From Flavobacterium sp. (GTDB lineage Bacteria > Bacteroidota > Bacteroidia > Flavobacteriales > Flavobacteriaceae), in assembly GCF_035195345.1 (NCBI RefSeq), contig NZ_CP136574.1:310001-374000 (forward strand): a stretch of 64,000 bases of DNA. Reading direction: 5' to 3'. Below, piece by piece: positions 25,949 through 35,447 of this stretch. Below the pieces are notes generated by a model. The model was not told the DNA's origin and did no database searches. It worked only from the letters and a program-made list of their open reading frames with translations. A program made the translations under genes and the position numbers. Position 1 is the stretch's first letter; each line of letters opens with the position of its first letter.

Positions 25949-27880
25949 TTAAGTGAAATAAGTTAATTGAAAACGATTTTTAATTACTTCTTGAATATCG
26001 TTTATAGGCTGGAAATCGTTTTTAAGTTTTACTTTATCTAACTTTGATAACTCGCTTAAATTCAAATACCTACCATCTGATTGGTTTTTTAAACCTTCTT
26101 CGGTTCTGAACTTTAATAATTCAGCAAAAGCATCGGCGCACGCTTCATAAATTGGTGCATTTTGAGGTTCTAATTCAGCTAATTTAGCATATCTCGAAAT
26201 CGTATTGGCTGTGTTTTTAATACCTTTACTTAACGATAAAATTCTAGCCGCATCAATCAAAGGCATTAAAGCTCTTCCTTTTAAATCAAAAGTATCTTTA
26301 TGTTCTCCATCATTTTCAACTAAAAACTGACGGAAAAAGCCTAATGGAGGCGGGTTTTTCAATGCGTCAGCTCCTAAATAAGCAAAAAACAATTGGTTAT
26401 CATTAGTTTCTTCATGAATTGTTTTAGTAATCGCATCAACTAAACTTTCATTTCCGTAGACAAAATCATAATCAAAGAAAATGGTACACATCAAAATACC
26501 TTTTTCTCCAGGCGCTGTAATCCATCCTTTAAATTGATTGTTCCAATCGGAAACCGATTTACACCAAAGCGGATTACTTGCCATCATGTCTGCAGGACAA
26601 TAGGCATAACCAACTTTATTAAGTGTTTTAGTTACATTTTCAGCTAATTCAATAAAATATTTTTTAACCGTATCGTATTTATCTTCCGCTACATCTTCAA
26701 AAACAATTGCATTGTCTTGGTCGGTCATTAATAACTGTTCTTTTCTTCCTTGACTACCAATATTTAACCAAGCAAACTGAGTAGGCGGAGGGTTTTCCAT
26801 TTTATCGATGGCTAATTCAATTGCTCTACTGGTTATGGCTAAATTTATTTCGGCAATAATTGAAGAAATATGTTGAATAGGTACATTTTTATCAAGTGAA
26901 TGCTGAATTAAATCAGATAATTTTTCTCTAACTTCTTTTAAATCGGCTGATTTTTGAGCTCTTTTACATTGTTTAAGTAAAACGCCTGGGTTGTTTGCTT
27001 GCGCTACAACAATATCATGCTCAGTAATAATTCCTGTAATATCAGAGTCCACAGAACCATCTTTAGTTACACACAAATGCGAAACATTATTTTTAAGCAT
27101 CATAATTTGTGCTTCTGCAATAGATAAATTATCTGCTACAGTAATTACAGGAGAAGACATAATCTTGTCAATGGTTACTTCGATACTAAATAGTCCGGTT
27201 GCGATTTTTGAACGCAAATCTTTATCGGTTACAATCCCAATAGGTTTTCTGTTTTCATGAATTATCATGCTGCCAATTTTACTACTAGACATAGTTTGTG
27301 CTACAAAACGAACAATATCACTTGGTGAAGCTGTGATGGGATTTGCGGTGTATTTTATAGGCTGATAATATTGAATTTCAGCATTTTGATCATTGTAAAT
27401 AACATTCTCAGAAATCAATTTTCCTTTATTGTTTTTATCATAAGGATTTCTTGTATTTGAGGCAAAACTTTCCAATAAAAAACTCAAGACATCTGCGTTT
27501 TCAGCAACATGAGGTTTAAATATTTCAATCGGAATTGCATATATAATGCTTTCTTCGCGTGCCTTTGCAGTCATTAAATAATTATTTTTTGCAAAAAACG
27601 GACGTAATCCTAAAATATCACCTTCATCACATTTATCAATTAAAATGTCATCTGCATCAGATGTTACAGATAATCCAACAGCTCCAGACGCCACGACATA
27701 AAAAAATGTATGTGTTGCATCATTAATTTTAAACAAGGTTTGATTTTTTTCCAAATATAAAACGTGACAACTCTTAGCTATATCTAATAATTTTTGATAG
27801 GATAAACTAGAAAAAGGAGGATAGTTTTTTAAGAAATCGGTGATACGTTCAGCAATAGGGTTTTTCATAACATTGTGCAT
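25949..27880 (-). CDS. cNMP-binding/CBS/DUF294 putative nucleotidyltransferase
   Basis: 643 residues in ordered domains: a cyclic-nucleotide-binding domain (about 20-130), two CBS domains (about 170-295, with GSMIIHENRKPIGIVTDKDL), and a DUF294 nucleotidyltransferase core with NIGSQGRKEQLLMTDQDNAI (about 372-391, acidic pair DQD). A C-terminal DUF294 helical domain follows. This resembles GlnD-like adenylyl/uridylyl transferases and probably modifies a protein partner in response to nucleotide ligands. An internal Met at position 5 is an equally good start. Its location beside the acetate activation genes suggests control of that pathway, for example of the symporter or Acs; this is inference. 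Confidence 0.88.
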   Translation of the reverse strand: MHNVMKNPIAERITDFLKNYPPFSSLSYQKLLDIAKSCHVLYLEKNQTLFKINDATHTFFYVVASGAVGLSVTSDADDILIDKCDEGDILGLRPFFAKNNYLMTAKAREESIIYAIPIEIFKPHVAENADVLSFLLESFASNTRNPYDKNNKGKLISENVIYNDQNAEIQYYQPIKYTANPITASPSDIVRFVAQTMSSSKIGSMIIHENRKPIGIVTDKDLRSKIATGLFSIEVTIDKIMSSPVITVADNLSIAEAQIMMLKNNVSHLCVTKDGSVDSDITGIITEHDIVVAQANNPGVLLKQCKRAQKSADLKEVREKLSDLIQHSLDKNVPIQHISSIIAEINLAITSRAIELAIDKMENPPPTQFAWLNIGSQGRKEQLLMTDQDNAIVFEDVAEDKYDTVKKYFIELAENVTKTLNKVGYAYCPADMMASNPLWCKSVSDWNNQFKGWITAPGEKGILMCTIFFDYDFVYGNESLVDAITKTIHEETNDNQLFFAYLGADALKNPPPLGFFRQFLVENDGEHKDTFDLKGRALMPLIDAARILSLSKGIKNTANTISRYAKLAELEPQNAPIYEACADAFAELLKFRTEEGLKNQSDGRYLNLSELSKLDKVKLKNDFQPINDIQEVIKNRFQLTYFT

Positions 27881-28009
27881 TTACCATACGAAGATACAAA
27901 TTTAAACAAGTATTCTAAATAGGATTAATTAAATTATCTATTTTACATAATGTATATTATAATTCAATATAGTTTAATATTGATGAAGTTAAAATAACTA
28001 TTAAAAAGG

Positions 28010-28041
28010 TTTGTGTATGATTTATATAAAGATTAATTTTG
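28010..28041 (+). promoter_or_regulatory. Promoter for the 122-residue protein gene
   Basis: TTTG at 28010-28013 and TAATTTTG at 28034-28041 with a 20-base spacer fit the Bacteroidota -33/-7 consensus (TTTG, TAnnTTTG). The start codon follows 20 bases later. Confidence 0.65.
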
Positions 28042-28061
28042 TTGCTTATTAAACACTAAGC

Positions 28062-28430
28062 ATGGAAAATAAACAAGCCCTTAAATTAATTGAAAAAATC
28101 CAGAAAGATTTATTGCAAAATAAATTTGAAGTTTCAAAAATTGTAGACGATTTAAAAAAAATTAGAGAAATTTCATTAGAATTAAATAATCCTGTTGTAA
28201 CTAAAGCTTTACGTTTAGCATACGAACATTTAGCATCTAATAATGCTTTTTTAATTGGTATTCCAGATGATGAACCAATAGATTCTAAAGAAGGAACAGT
28301 TGCGACTTCTATTTCAGAAGAAAATAATATCGAGAGTTTTAATTATTTCCTTTCATTATTCACAGATTTGACAAAGAAAAATAATGTATTAGATTTAAAA
28401 GAATACAACAAAGCTTTTTTGGCGCATTAA
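28062..28430 (+). CDS. Conserved hypothetical helical protein
   Basis: 122 residues, no signal peptide or membrane span. It is mostly helical with many Lys, Glu and Leu residues (IEKIQKDLLQNKFEVSKIVD, LSLFTDLTKKNNVL). It has its own promoter and terminator, so it is a monocistronic gene divergent from the DUF294 operon. I do not recognise a family. Good codon structure and clean control signals make it a real gene. Confidence 0.7.
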   Translation: MENKQALKLIEKIQKDLLQNKFEVSKIVDDLKKIREISLELNNPVVTKALRLAYEHLASNNAFLIGIPDDEPIDSKEGTVATSISEENNIESFNYFLSLFTDLTKKNNVLDLKEYNKAFLAH

Positions 28431-28455
28431 TTTAATTTCTATTTTACATAATATA

Positions 28456-28482
28456 AATCGGTACTTAATACCGATTTTTTTT
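28456..28482 (+). terminator. Intrinsic terminator
   Basis: AATCGGTA (28456-28463) pairs with TACCGATT (28469-28476) over a 5-base loop and is followed by a T-run. It ends the gene at 28062-28430. Confidence 0.9.
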
Positions 28483-28516
28483 GTTTTTCTTAACGCTATA
28501 ATTGTCCTAATCTAAC

Positions 28517-28524
28517 TAATTTTG
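28517..28524 (+). promoter_or_regulatory. Probable -7 box for the membrane-protein operon
   Basis: TAATTTTG fits TAnnTTTG and lies 18 bases before the start at 28542; no clear TTTG -33 box is visible at the right distance. Confidence 0.45.
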
Positions 28525-28541
28525 TTCAAAATCTAAATTTC

Positions 28542-29150
28542 ATGTCGAAACAAAAAAAATCTAAAGCAAAACTTTTACACCAATACTACAAATATACAGG
28601 CTTTTATTCCTTCATTTGGCAAGGTGTTAAAAGCGCCATTTTGCCTACTGTAGTTATAGTTGCAATACTTTTTTACGTAAATTATAAAGTTATAAACCTT
28701 AACGAAGGATTAATATATATCACACAAAATTTTAGCGATTTCTTTATTTTTAGTATTTTTCTTGCTTCAGAAAGTGTTTTAGGACTTATTCCACCAGATA
28801 TTTTTATTGCTTGGACAAAAAATACTGAAAGTCCTCTACTCTACTTATCTATTTTAGCATTTTTATCATATTTAGGAGGTGTTATAGCCTATTTTATGGG
28901 TATGGCAATTGTAGCTATTCCATCTGTTAATCGTAAATTGTATGGTAAAATGTCTAAGCATGTTATTAATATGCAAAAATGGGGCGGCTTTTTAATTGCT
29001 GTTGGTGCATTGTTACCATTACCCTTTGCTATTGCTTGTTTAGCAGCAGGTATGATAAATTATTCAAGAAAACATTTCTTTTTATTTGGATTACTTCGCT
29101 TTTTTAGGTTTGCCATTTATGGATTTGTAATTTATGCCGCTTTATCATGA
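28542..29150 (+). CDS. DedA/VTT-like membrane protein
   Basis: 202 residues with about four to five spans. ASESVLGLIPPDIFIAWTK, SYLGGVIAYFMGMAI and KWGGFLIAVGALLPLPFAIA resemble the re-entrant and Gly-rich segments of the VTT (SNARE-associated/DedA/YqaA) family. That family includes lipid flippases or scramblases of the inner membrane. The N-terminus is basic and cytoplasmic. It overlaps the following DUF3817 gene by four bases (ATGA). The family call is moderately confident, and the transported lipid is unknown. Confidence 0.6.
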   Translation: MSKQKKSKAKLLHQYYKYTGFYSFIWQGVKSAILPTVVIVAILFYVNYKVINLNEGLIYITQNFSDFFIFSIFLASESVLGLIPPDIFIAWTKNTESPLLYLSILAFLSYLGGVIAYFMGMAIVAIPSVNRKLYGKMSKHVINMQKWGGFLIAVGALLPLPFAIACLAAGMINYSRKHFFLFGLLRFFRFAIYGFVIYAALS

Positions 29151-29419
29151 TAAAATCATTTCGCTCAATTGCTTTATTAGAAGGCCTTTCGTTACTAGCA
29201 TTATTGTTTTTTGCAATGCCAATGAAATACATTGCTGGTGACCCAATTTATGTAAAAAATATTGGTATGGCTCATGGAATATTATTTATATTGTATGTTG
29301 CTTTTGCTATTTTAATTAAAAATGAACAAAAATGGAATGTAAAAACATTTGCTATTGTTTGTTTGGCTTCAGTTGTTCCATTTGGAACCTTTTATATTGA
29401 AAAAAAATATTTACAATAA
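29147..29419 (+). CDS. DUF3817 domain-containing membrane protein
   Basis: 90 residues with three spans. The pattern FRSIALLEGLSLLALLFFAM, PMKYIAGDPIYVKNIGMAHG and FGTFYIEKKY is characteristic of DUF3817 proteins, which are often fused or adjacent to transporters. The start overlaps the preceding stop (ATGA) and the next gene follows after 6 bases, so it is the middle gene of a three-gene operon with the VTT-like and MscS genes. Function unknown. Confidence 0.8.
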   Translation: MIKSFRSIALLEGLSLLALLFFAMPMKYIAGDPIYVKNIGMAHGILFILYVAFAILIKNEQKWNVKTFAIVCLASVVPFGTFYIEKKYLQ

Positions 29420-29425
29420 ATTGAA

Positions 29426-30676
29426 ATGAAAATTTTTAACTGGGCATACGATTTATTTAAAAGTCTCAACTTTAATGATGACATTGCTTCCTATTTTAAT
29501 CTAGGAGTTAATATTATTGTTTTAGTTTTTGTTTCCTATGTTTTAGATTTTCTCTTTAAAAAAATATTTATTATTGTACTTGCCTTAATTGCAGCTCGCA
29601 CAAAATCTTCTTTTGATGATTTTCTAGTGGCTAATAAAACTGCCAAGTATTTAGCGCATTTATTTCCACTTTTATTTATTTACAAAACAGTTCCTGTTAT
29701 TTTAAGTAAATTTACCTATTGGGAAGATTTTTTTGAAAAAGGGGTAAAAATCTATATTATTATTCTTTCACTTTGGATTACGCGAAGTATTTTTAATGCT
29801 TTAAAAGATTATTTAAAAAACAAACCTCGTTATAGTGATAAGCCTATTGATAGTTACATTCAAGTAATTATGATTGTGCTGTGGATTTTTGGAATTACTT
29901 CTTTTGTGCTGATAATGTTTGATACTACAATGAAAACATTGTTAACTACTTTTGGAGCAATTTCGGCCTTAATTTTTCTTATTTTTAAAGATACAATTCT
30001 AGGATTTGTGGCTAGTATTCAAGTTTCTGTAAATGATATGGTTCGAATTGGCGACTGGATAACTATGGAGAAATTTGGTGCCGATGGCGATGTTATTGAA
30101 ATTAATTTAGCAACAGTAAAAGTTAGGAATTTTGATAACACAACAACTACTATTCCAACTTACAGCTTAATTTCGGATAGTTTTAAAAACTGGCGTGGTA
30201 TGTTGGATTCAAATGGAAGACGCATTAAACGTCATTTATTAATCAAGGCTAACTCTGTTAAGTTTATAGAAACTTTAGATATTGATAAATATAAAAAAAT
30301 TCAGCATTTAACTTCTTATATTGAACATCGTCAGGCTGATATTGATAAATATAATAATCAAAATAATATCGATAAAACGGTCATTGTTAATGGTAGAAAC
30401 CTTACTAATTTAGGATTGTTTAGAAAATATATAAACCAGTATATTCTTTCACATCCGGGAATTAATAAAGATATGCTTTTGATGGTAAGGTATTTACAAC
30501 CTACTGAAAAAGGAATCCCGTTAGAAATTTATTGCTTTTCCAAAGATAAAACATGGTTAAATTATGAGCATATTATGGCTGATTTATTTGATCATATTAT
30601 GGCATCAGTAAATCATTTTGATTTAGAAATATTTGAATCTATTTCTACACCAACAAATAAATCTAACGAAAAGTAA
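29426..30676 (+). CDS. Mechanosensitive channel of the MscS family (YbdG-like)
   Basis: 416 residues. About five N-terminal spans precede the pore helix TLLTTFGAISALIFLIFKDT and the MscS beta domain (VSVNDMVRIGDWITMEKFGA, IPTYSLISDSFKNWRGM). An extended C-terminal domain follows. The insertion VIEINLATVKVRNFDNTTTT and the length point to the YbdG/MscM-like subgroup. It would release solutes on hypo-osmotic shock through the inner membrane. It ends an operon, followed by a terminator. Confidence 0.88.
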   Translation: MKIFNWAYDLFKSLNFNDDIASYFNLGVNIIVLVFVSYVLDFLFKKIFIIVLALIAARTKSSFDDFLVANKTAKYLAHLFPLLFIYKTVPVILSKFTYWEDFFEKGVKIYIIILSLWITRSIFNALKDYLKNKPRYSDKPIDSYIQVIMIVLWIFGITSFVLIMFDTTMKTLLTTFGAISALIFLIFKDTILGFVASIQVSVNDMVRIGDWITMEKFGADGDVIEINLATVKVRNFDNTTTTIPTYSLISDSFKNWRGMLDSNGRRIKRHLLIKANSVKFIETLDIDKYKKIQHLTSYIEHRQADIDKYNNQNNIDKTVIVNGRNLTNLGLFRKYINQYILSHPGINKDMLLMVRYLQPTEKGIPLEIYCFSKDKTWLNYEHIMADLFDHIMASVNHFDLEIFESISTPTNKSNEK

Positions 30677-30702
30677 TTAACACCTTAATCTTAATAACTT
30701 AA

Positions 30703-30736
30703 AATAGCCTTCAATATATTGAAGGTTATTTTTTTT
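30703..30736 (+). terminator. Intrinsic terminator after the MscS gene
   Basis: CCTTCAATATATTGAAGG forms a continuous palindromic stem, extended by ATAG/TTAT, and is followed by eight T residues. Confidence 0.9.
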
Positions 30737-30765
30737 AACTTTAAATAAAATTAATTCACTTTATC

Positions 30766-31152
30766 ATGAAAACGAAAGACGAATTGCTTTTAGAAATAAG
30801 AGGTGCAAGTATTGGTGAGATTACAGAACAATCTAGTTCGGAAGAAAAGTTTCAAAATCAAACCCTACGCCCTATTTTAAAGTTTCAAAATGATTTGTTT
30901 ATTGAAGTTTTTAGAAATTATGCCTCCAAGCAGAAAAACGTATTTTTTTCGTTGACTCCAGAAAAGAAAATGATTTACATTGAAAATGCGATTCAACGTG
31001 ATATTAAATTTAGAAATTCGCTCAAAGGTATAATTATTGGGATGTTTACTAGTTCTGAATATAAAGAATACATTCAAAATTCGTCGAATATAAACAAACG
31101 TATGATGAATTTATTGATTGAACGTTTGAAAAGTCAAATACAGATTATTTAA
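30766..31152 (+). CDS. Conserved hypothetical protein
   Basis: 128 residues, soluble, Lys/Ile-rich and mostly helical. The N-terminus MKTKDELLLEIRGASIGEIT and the core FFSLTPEKKMIYIENAIQRD carry no catalytic motif that I recognise. Homologues are sometimes labelled glyoxalase, but no metal-binding His/Glu pattern of a VOC fold is visible, so I do not accept that name. It stands between a terminator and an inverted repeat, as a single-gene unit. Confidence 0.65.
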   Translation: MKTKDELLLEIRGASIGEITEQSSSEEKFQNQTLRPILKFQNDLFIEVFRNYASKQKNVFFSLTPEKKMIYIENAIQRDIKFRNSLKGIIIGMFTSSEYKEYIQNSSNINKRMMNLLIERLKSQIQII

Positions 31153-31173
31153 GTTGGAAATAAATCAATTAGT

Positions 31174-31217
31174 CAATGTGCCAATGGAAAGAAAATAATT
31201 GACACATCGGCACATTG
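31174..31217. terminator. Inverted repeat between convergent genes
   Basis: CAATGTGCC (31174-31182) pairs with GGCACATTG (31209-31217) across a 26-base loop; weaker outer pairing (ATTAG/CTAAT) extends it. There is no T-run, so it may be a weak bidirectional terminator or an RNA-stabilising structure. Confidence 0.45.
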
Positions 31218-31226
31218 AAAAATTGG

Positions 31227-31895
31227 CTAATTATACAAAGATTCCCCATTTAAATCGGTACTCAATACATCGCTCATATAATCAAAGAAAGGACGCATAG
31301 CTTCAAAGGTTATCAATACGTTTTCTTCAAAATTAGGAGCCATTACTTCCTTGTCAGAAAAACTTCTGGTAAGTAAAAATTGCTTTTTACGAATCAAATC
31401 AATGGCTGGATGTGTTTTATCAAAACCTTTTGGTGCAGTTTTTAACTCCTCGCCTTTCAACTCACCAAAGAATTTTTTAAAAGTGTCTTCAGCTATTATG
31501 GTTCTAATTTCTTCATCATCCATTTCAAATTCTTTACGAATGCGATTTAAATCTTCTGCATTAGGTTCCCAAAAACCGCCACCTACAAAACTTCCTCCTG
31601 GCTCAATATGCAAATAGTAGCCACCACGAAGCATTGGTTTTGTTCGTGTGAGGCCTACGCTAAAATGATTTTTATAAGGTGCTTTATCTTTTGAAAAACG
31701 CACATCGCGATAAATTCTAAAAATTTGAATGCGTTCGATACTGTCTATTCTTCCTAGCTGCTCTCCTACTGATGTAAAAAATGTTTTGGCTAACTTTTGT
31801 TCTGTTTCAAAGGCTTTTTTATTAGCCGCAAACCAATCACGGTCGTTGTTTTCTTTGAGTTGTGTTAGAAATTCTAAGGTTGATTTTTGTAACAT
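31227..31895 (-). CDS. DUF2461 domain-containing protein
   Basis: 222 residues, usual length for this family (TIGR02453). Typical segments: LTQLKENNDRDWFAANKKAF at the N-terminus, RIYRDVRFSKDKAPYKNHFS and YYLHIEPGGSFVGGGFWEP. Function unknown, cytoplasmic. It is the last core gene before the tRNA-His integration site and is transcribed away from it. Confidence 0.88.
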   Translation of the reverse strand: MLQKSTLEFLTQLKENNDRDWFAANKKAFETEQKLAKTFFTSVGEQLGRIDSIERIQIFRIYRDVRFSKDKAPYKNHFSVGLTRTKPMLRGGYYLHIEPGGSFVGGGFWEPNAEDLNRIRKEFEMDDEEIRTIIAEDTFKKFFGELKGEELKTAPKGFDKTHPAIDLIRKKQFLLTRSFSDKEVMAPNFEENVLITFEAMRPFFDYMSDVLSTDLNGESLYN

Positions 31896-32138
31896 ACTAT
31901 CATGAATTATAATATTATTTTACTTATAATAGATTATTGTCCACTCCTTTTCAGTAATTAAAACAAGTGGTTTGTTCCAGATTTTTATAATTGTTTAAAA
32001 TCTAATTAATTCTTAAATCAAAGTAAATATAAAATATAGGTTTTATGTAAAAGTAAAAAATCTATTCAAAAGAATTCAATTTAAATGAAAAAGTAATTAT
32101 TATAATCAAATTCTAAAATTTAGGAATACCCTAGGAAT

Positions 32139-32272
<134 letters not shown>

Positions 32273-32349
32273 CGAGTGCATGGATTTATAGTAACAATTC
32301 AATATTTGGTAACAATCAAAAAATATTAAGAAACTGTCTTTTATTTATG

Positions 32350-32370
32350 TGTGTCACAAGTGTGTCACAA
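32350..32370. promoter_or_regulatory. Putative integrase arm-type sites, left
   Basis: TGTGTCACAA-G-TGTGTCACAA, two direct 10-mers with 11-base period just upstream of the integrase ATG. A near copy (TGTGTCAAAA-G-TGTGCCAAAA) lies at 43910-43930 near the other end. Paired tandem sites at both ends fit integrase arm binding or integrase autoregulation. Confidence 0.55.
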
Positions 32371-32372
32371 AT

Positions 32373-33470
32373 ATGAATTATGAATTTAAAAACTTAAAAA
32401 AGTTTAAACTATCAAATGGTAGAATGGGAATTTCATTTTTTTATAATGAAAAACGATTTCGATTCTTTAACTCTTCTGTAATTGGAGAAAATTTTAATCC
32501 AAATATATGTGATGAATCATTAAAGGAAAAACAGCATGATTTATTGTATCAATCGTTTTTTATAAAATTAGAAAAAGGATGGCGACCAATTGAAGAAAAA
32601 AAGCAAAAGAAAATAAAGCCTATAGACATAAAAATAATTGAAGCGGTTAATCTTTGTTACAACAACAAACTAAACTTAGACTACAGTAAAAGTTATAAAA
32701 AAGACTTAACCATTTCATATAATAGACTTAATGATTTTATAGTAAATAGAAAATACCAAAATTTAAATCTTAGTGATTTTAATATAAATATTGCTAAAGA
32801 TTTGATAAATTTTACTAGCAACTCAAAAAGAGTACAATTAAACTTTAAAAGAAATTATTCTGCATTGCTTTCAGATATTTTTAAAGAATATAAATTTGAA
32901 AATCCGTTTCCGCTTATCAAATTAGTTAAAACAGAGGAAGTACTACACAAACCAATTAAAGAAATTAAGCTTGTATTTGATGAAGTAGAAAAATTCAATT
33001 CAAATCTTCATTTATGTTGTCTTTTAGCATACGGCTGTCTTTTAAGACCACATAGAGAAATTAGAAATTTAAAATGGGATGATTTTAATGTAGATTGTAC
33101 TCAAATTAGTTTAGCTGGAAATAGAAATAAAGGTAAAAAAAATAGAATTGTACCTATTCCACCGTTTGTTCAAAAATATTTAACAAAGGGTAATTCAGGG
33201 GATAATATTTTTTCAAATAATGAATCTCCTTTCAATGAAGATTATTTCAAAACACTTTGGAGTAGATATAAGAAGATATCACAATTACTAGAACCTGATA
33301 ATACATTATATAGTTTCAGACATACTGGAGCAATTAGCGTTTATGAAAAGACAGGAAGTTTAAATAAATTACAACAAGTTATGGGACATGGTAATATTAG
33401 TGTTTCTCTAACCTATTTGAGAGGTCTTGGAATTAAACAGTTGTCAGTAGAGGATATGCCAGACCTATAA
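32373..33470 (+). CDS. Tyrosine recombinase (site-specific integrase)
   Basis: 365 residues from the ATG giving MNYEFKNLKKFK; an upstream GTG (32349) would add 8 residues but overlaps the tandem 10-mers, so I prefer the ATG. The N-terminal arm and SAM-like core-binding domains (about 85-185) precede the catalytic domain. Catalytic residues, numbered from the GTG: Arg233 (GCLLRPHREI), Lys in NRNKGKKNRIVPI, Arg324 and His325 in YSFRHTGA, His347 in MGHGN, nucleophile Tyr356 in SLTYLRGL. The first His of box II is replaced by Tyr, as in many Bacteroidota integrases. It should recombine the tRNA-His attachment site. All catalytic residues are present, so it may be active. Confidence 0.9.
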   Translation: MNYEFKNLKKFKLSNGRMGISFFYNEKRFRFFNSSVIGENFNPNICDESLKEKQHDLLYQSFFIKLEKGWRPIEEKKQKKIKPIDIKIIEAVNLCYNNKLNLDYSKSYKKDLTISYNRLNDFIVNRKYQNLNLSDFNINIAKDLINFTSNSKRVQLNFKRNYSALLSDIFKEYKFENPFPLIKLVKTEEVLHKPIKEIKLVFDEVEKFNSNLHLCCLLAYGCLLRPHREIRNLKWDDFNVDCTQISLAGNRNKGKKNRIVPIPPFVQKYLTKGNSGDNIFSNNESPFNEDYFKTLWSRYKKISQLLEPDNTLYSFRHTGAISVYEKTGSLNKLQQVMGHGNISVSLTYLRGLGIKQLSVEDMPDL

Positions 33471-33904
33471 AAATTTTCTAATTTTCCCCCACTTACCAAG
33501 TAATTAAATTTTTAATAATAATGTGGGGGGTATACAAAAAAAACAACCTTCATAACGCCTCTTTTCGGTAGTACCCTAATATGTCGTTTATATAAACTAA
33601 AAATGACTTAAAAATCATATATATACTTGTGACAATACTATTTTATTTTAGAGATATTAATTAAAGTCTAGTGTTAAGACTTATTATTACAACAATCGAT
33701 TTCTTCTTCTATAAAAAATTGAATCAAGCTAACGTATATAATTTTAAGGATACATAATTACACAATTTTTTGATTTCATATAGTAATTACATTTTACTTA
33801 AATTACCACCATTCAAATCCACCATTGATTTAAACACAGAAAAAATTACTTGCATATTTCAAATATTTTGTTTAATTCTGTAGCTGAATAAAAAAAACTA
33901 CTTT
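33471..33904. other. Gene-free 434-base stretch after the integrase
   Basis: Very AT-rich and without a credible frame. The one visible structure is CCCCCAC (33485-33492 area) facing GTGGGGGG (33523-33530) across about 30 bases, directly after the integrase stop. This is possibly a terminator-like or protected 3' end. The remainder shows nothing recognisable. Confidence 0.5.
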
Positions 33905-35092
33905 ATGGGAATCTTTGGCTTAATTTCTCCTTTTTTTAAAAAGAAAGAAAAATATCCTTATACACCTCGTGTAATTGAAAAAGTTATTTTACCAGCTTTT
34001 TTTGATGACAGGAAAATTGATGATGTAAGACCTATTGATGTTGACGAAACTAATCTTAAAGGTTATGAACTATTCAATTTCGGAGAAAACTTCGTTTTGT
34101 ATTTTGAAAATAAAATTTCAGAGGAATCAGATACCTATATAAGACAAAACTATACAGATTTAAAAGAACAGTTCTACAATAAAGGTAGGGATTTTTTTTA
34201 TCTGCCAATTTTATTAGAAAATATTGATTTTGAAATCTTACCAGCTTTGAAATCATCATTTCCTTTCTTATCTGACAACATTAATAATAGAATTATTGAT
34301 GAATTGAAAACAGCTAAATTCGATTATGATGCTATTTTATCTGATTTTTTTTATTTTATTGTCTATAAAGGCACTATTTCAAAAGGATGTATAAGCCGTA
34401 ACTCAGGCTACACTATTGTTGAACAAAAAAACGAAGAAACAATAGAAGAGTTTATGAAAGGATATATTGAAAATCTATCGTTCAAGAATCCTAATATTGG
34501 TGCAAGGTATTATTGTTTAGAGACTAACAAGAAAGAATTACCAAGCATACAAGAAGAATCACTAGAAAGATTAAAAATTATAAACGAAGAGATTGAACAA
34601 TTACGAAAATCGGGACAACTAGCAATATTAGCACCAAAAATTTATGAGTTTTTGAAAAAGAACATAGACGGAATTATCTATAATAATACTTATCCTATGG
34701 TCATAACAGAGGATTTTAAAATCTTAATACCACATTGTAATAATCATGAAATTAAACTAAGTCATTTTACAAAAGCTATTTACTTATTGTTTTTATCCAA
34801 CAACGAACCAATTGACTTGAAAGATTTATATCTTTATAAAGACCGCTTGTTATTTATATACAAACAAGTATCGAATCAAAATTCTTATGATAGAATAAAA
34901 GAAACTGTTGAAGAACTTTTAAAGGAGGATAACCAAGCTATTTATGTGCATTTTTCAAGAATTAGAAAGGCATTTTTAAACCATTTTTCTGAATTTATAG
35001 CATTTAAATACTATATCACTGGAGATAAAGGAAAGCCTAAAAAAATTATGCTTGATAGAGAAGGAGTTACTTTTAATTGTGAATTATACTAA
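33905..35092 (+). CDS. Hypothetical protein of the integrative element
   Basis: 395 residues, soluble, acidic-basic mixed, no signal peptide. A predicted coiled stretch is near 215-240 (LERLKIINEEIEQLRKSGQL). The C-terminal third (KLSHFTKAIYLLFLSNNEPI ... YVHFSRIRKAFLNHF) looks like a conserved domain also found in other Bacteroidota proteins of unknown role. I do not recognise an enzymatic motif. It stands alone between the integrase and a convergent XRE regulator. It could be an element maintenance or accessory gene. Confidence 0.7.
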   Translation: MGIFGLISPFFKKKEKYPYTPRVIEKVILPAFFDDRKIDDVRPIDVDETNLKGYELFNFGENFVLYFENKISEESDTYIRQNYTDLKEQFYNKGRDFFYLPILLENIDFEILPALKSSFPFLSDNINNRIIDELKTAKFDYDAILSDFFYFIVYKGTISKGCISRNSGYTIVEQKNEETIEEFMKGYIENLSFKNPNIGARYYCLETNKKELPSIQEESLERLKIINEEIEQLRKSGQLAILAPKIYEFLKKNIDGIIYNNTYPMVITEDFKILIPHCNNHEIKLSHFTKAIYLLFLSNNEPIDLKDLYLYKDRLLFIYKQVSNQNSYDRIKETVEELLKEDNQAIYVHFSRIRKAFLNHFSEFIAFKYYITGDKGKPKKIMLDREGVTFNCELY

Positions 35093-35156
35093 GTTGCAAG
35101 GTTGCAACTTTAATAAAAGCATTAGTTTAAAGGTTATTTTTGTAAAATAATATGAA

Positions 35157-35396
35157 TTATTTTTTAGAAATGATATTTAACAACTCTTTTGGCTCAACAT
35201 CAAGTGCATTTGCAATTTTTACTAGTGTTCTTACCGTAGTATTTATTTCTGCTCTTTCGATTCTTCCAATTTGAACTTTGGGAACGCTACAAAAGTTGGC
35301 AAGTTCTTGCTGAGAAAGACTATTTTTCTCTCTCAACTGTCTGATATGAATGCCTAGTTCTTCTAGAAATTGAGTTTCAGAAATTTCCATACTCAA
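35157..35396 (-). CDS. XRE-family HTH transcriptional regulator
   Basis: 79 residues, a single Cro/C1-type helix-turn-helix (IRQLREKNSLSQQELANFCS, VPKVQIGRIERAEINTTVRT) filling most of the protein. It is small enough to be a repressor of the element. The divergent promoter region (35397-35485) faces the frameshifted secreted-protein gene, so it may control the cargo operon or itself. It is probably a DNA-binding dimer. Confidence 0.88.
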   Translation of the reverse strand: MSMEISETQFLEELGIHIRQLREKNSLSQQELANFCSVPKVQIGRIERAEINTTVRTLVKIANALDVEPKELLNIISKK

Positions 35397-35447
35397 AATT
35401 CTAAATAAATAATTTCAAAATGGACACATATATGATATCAAATTTTT

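Noticed and set aside
30766..31152. Possible glyoxalase annotation
   Set aside because: No VOC-fold metal ligands are visible; the name appears to be a propagated error.
33485..33531. CCCCCAC/GTGGGG pairing after the integrase as a strong terminator
   Set aside because: The loop is about 30 bases and no T-run follows; noted only as a possible structure.
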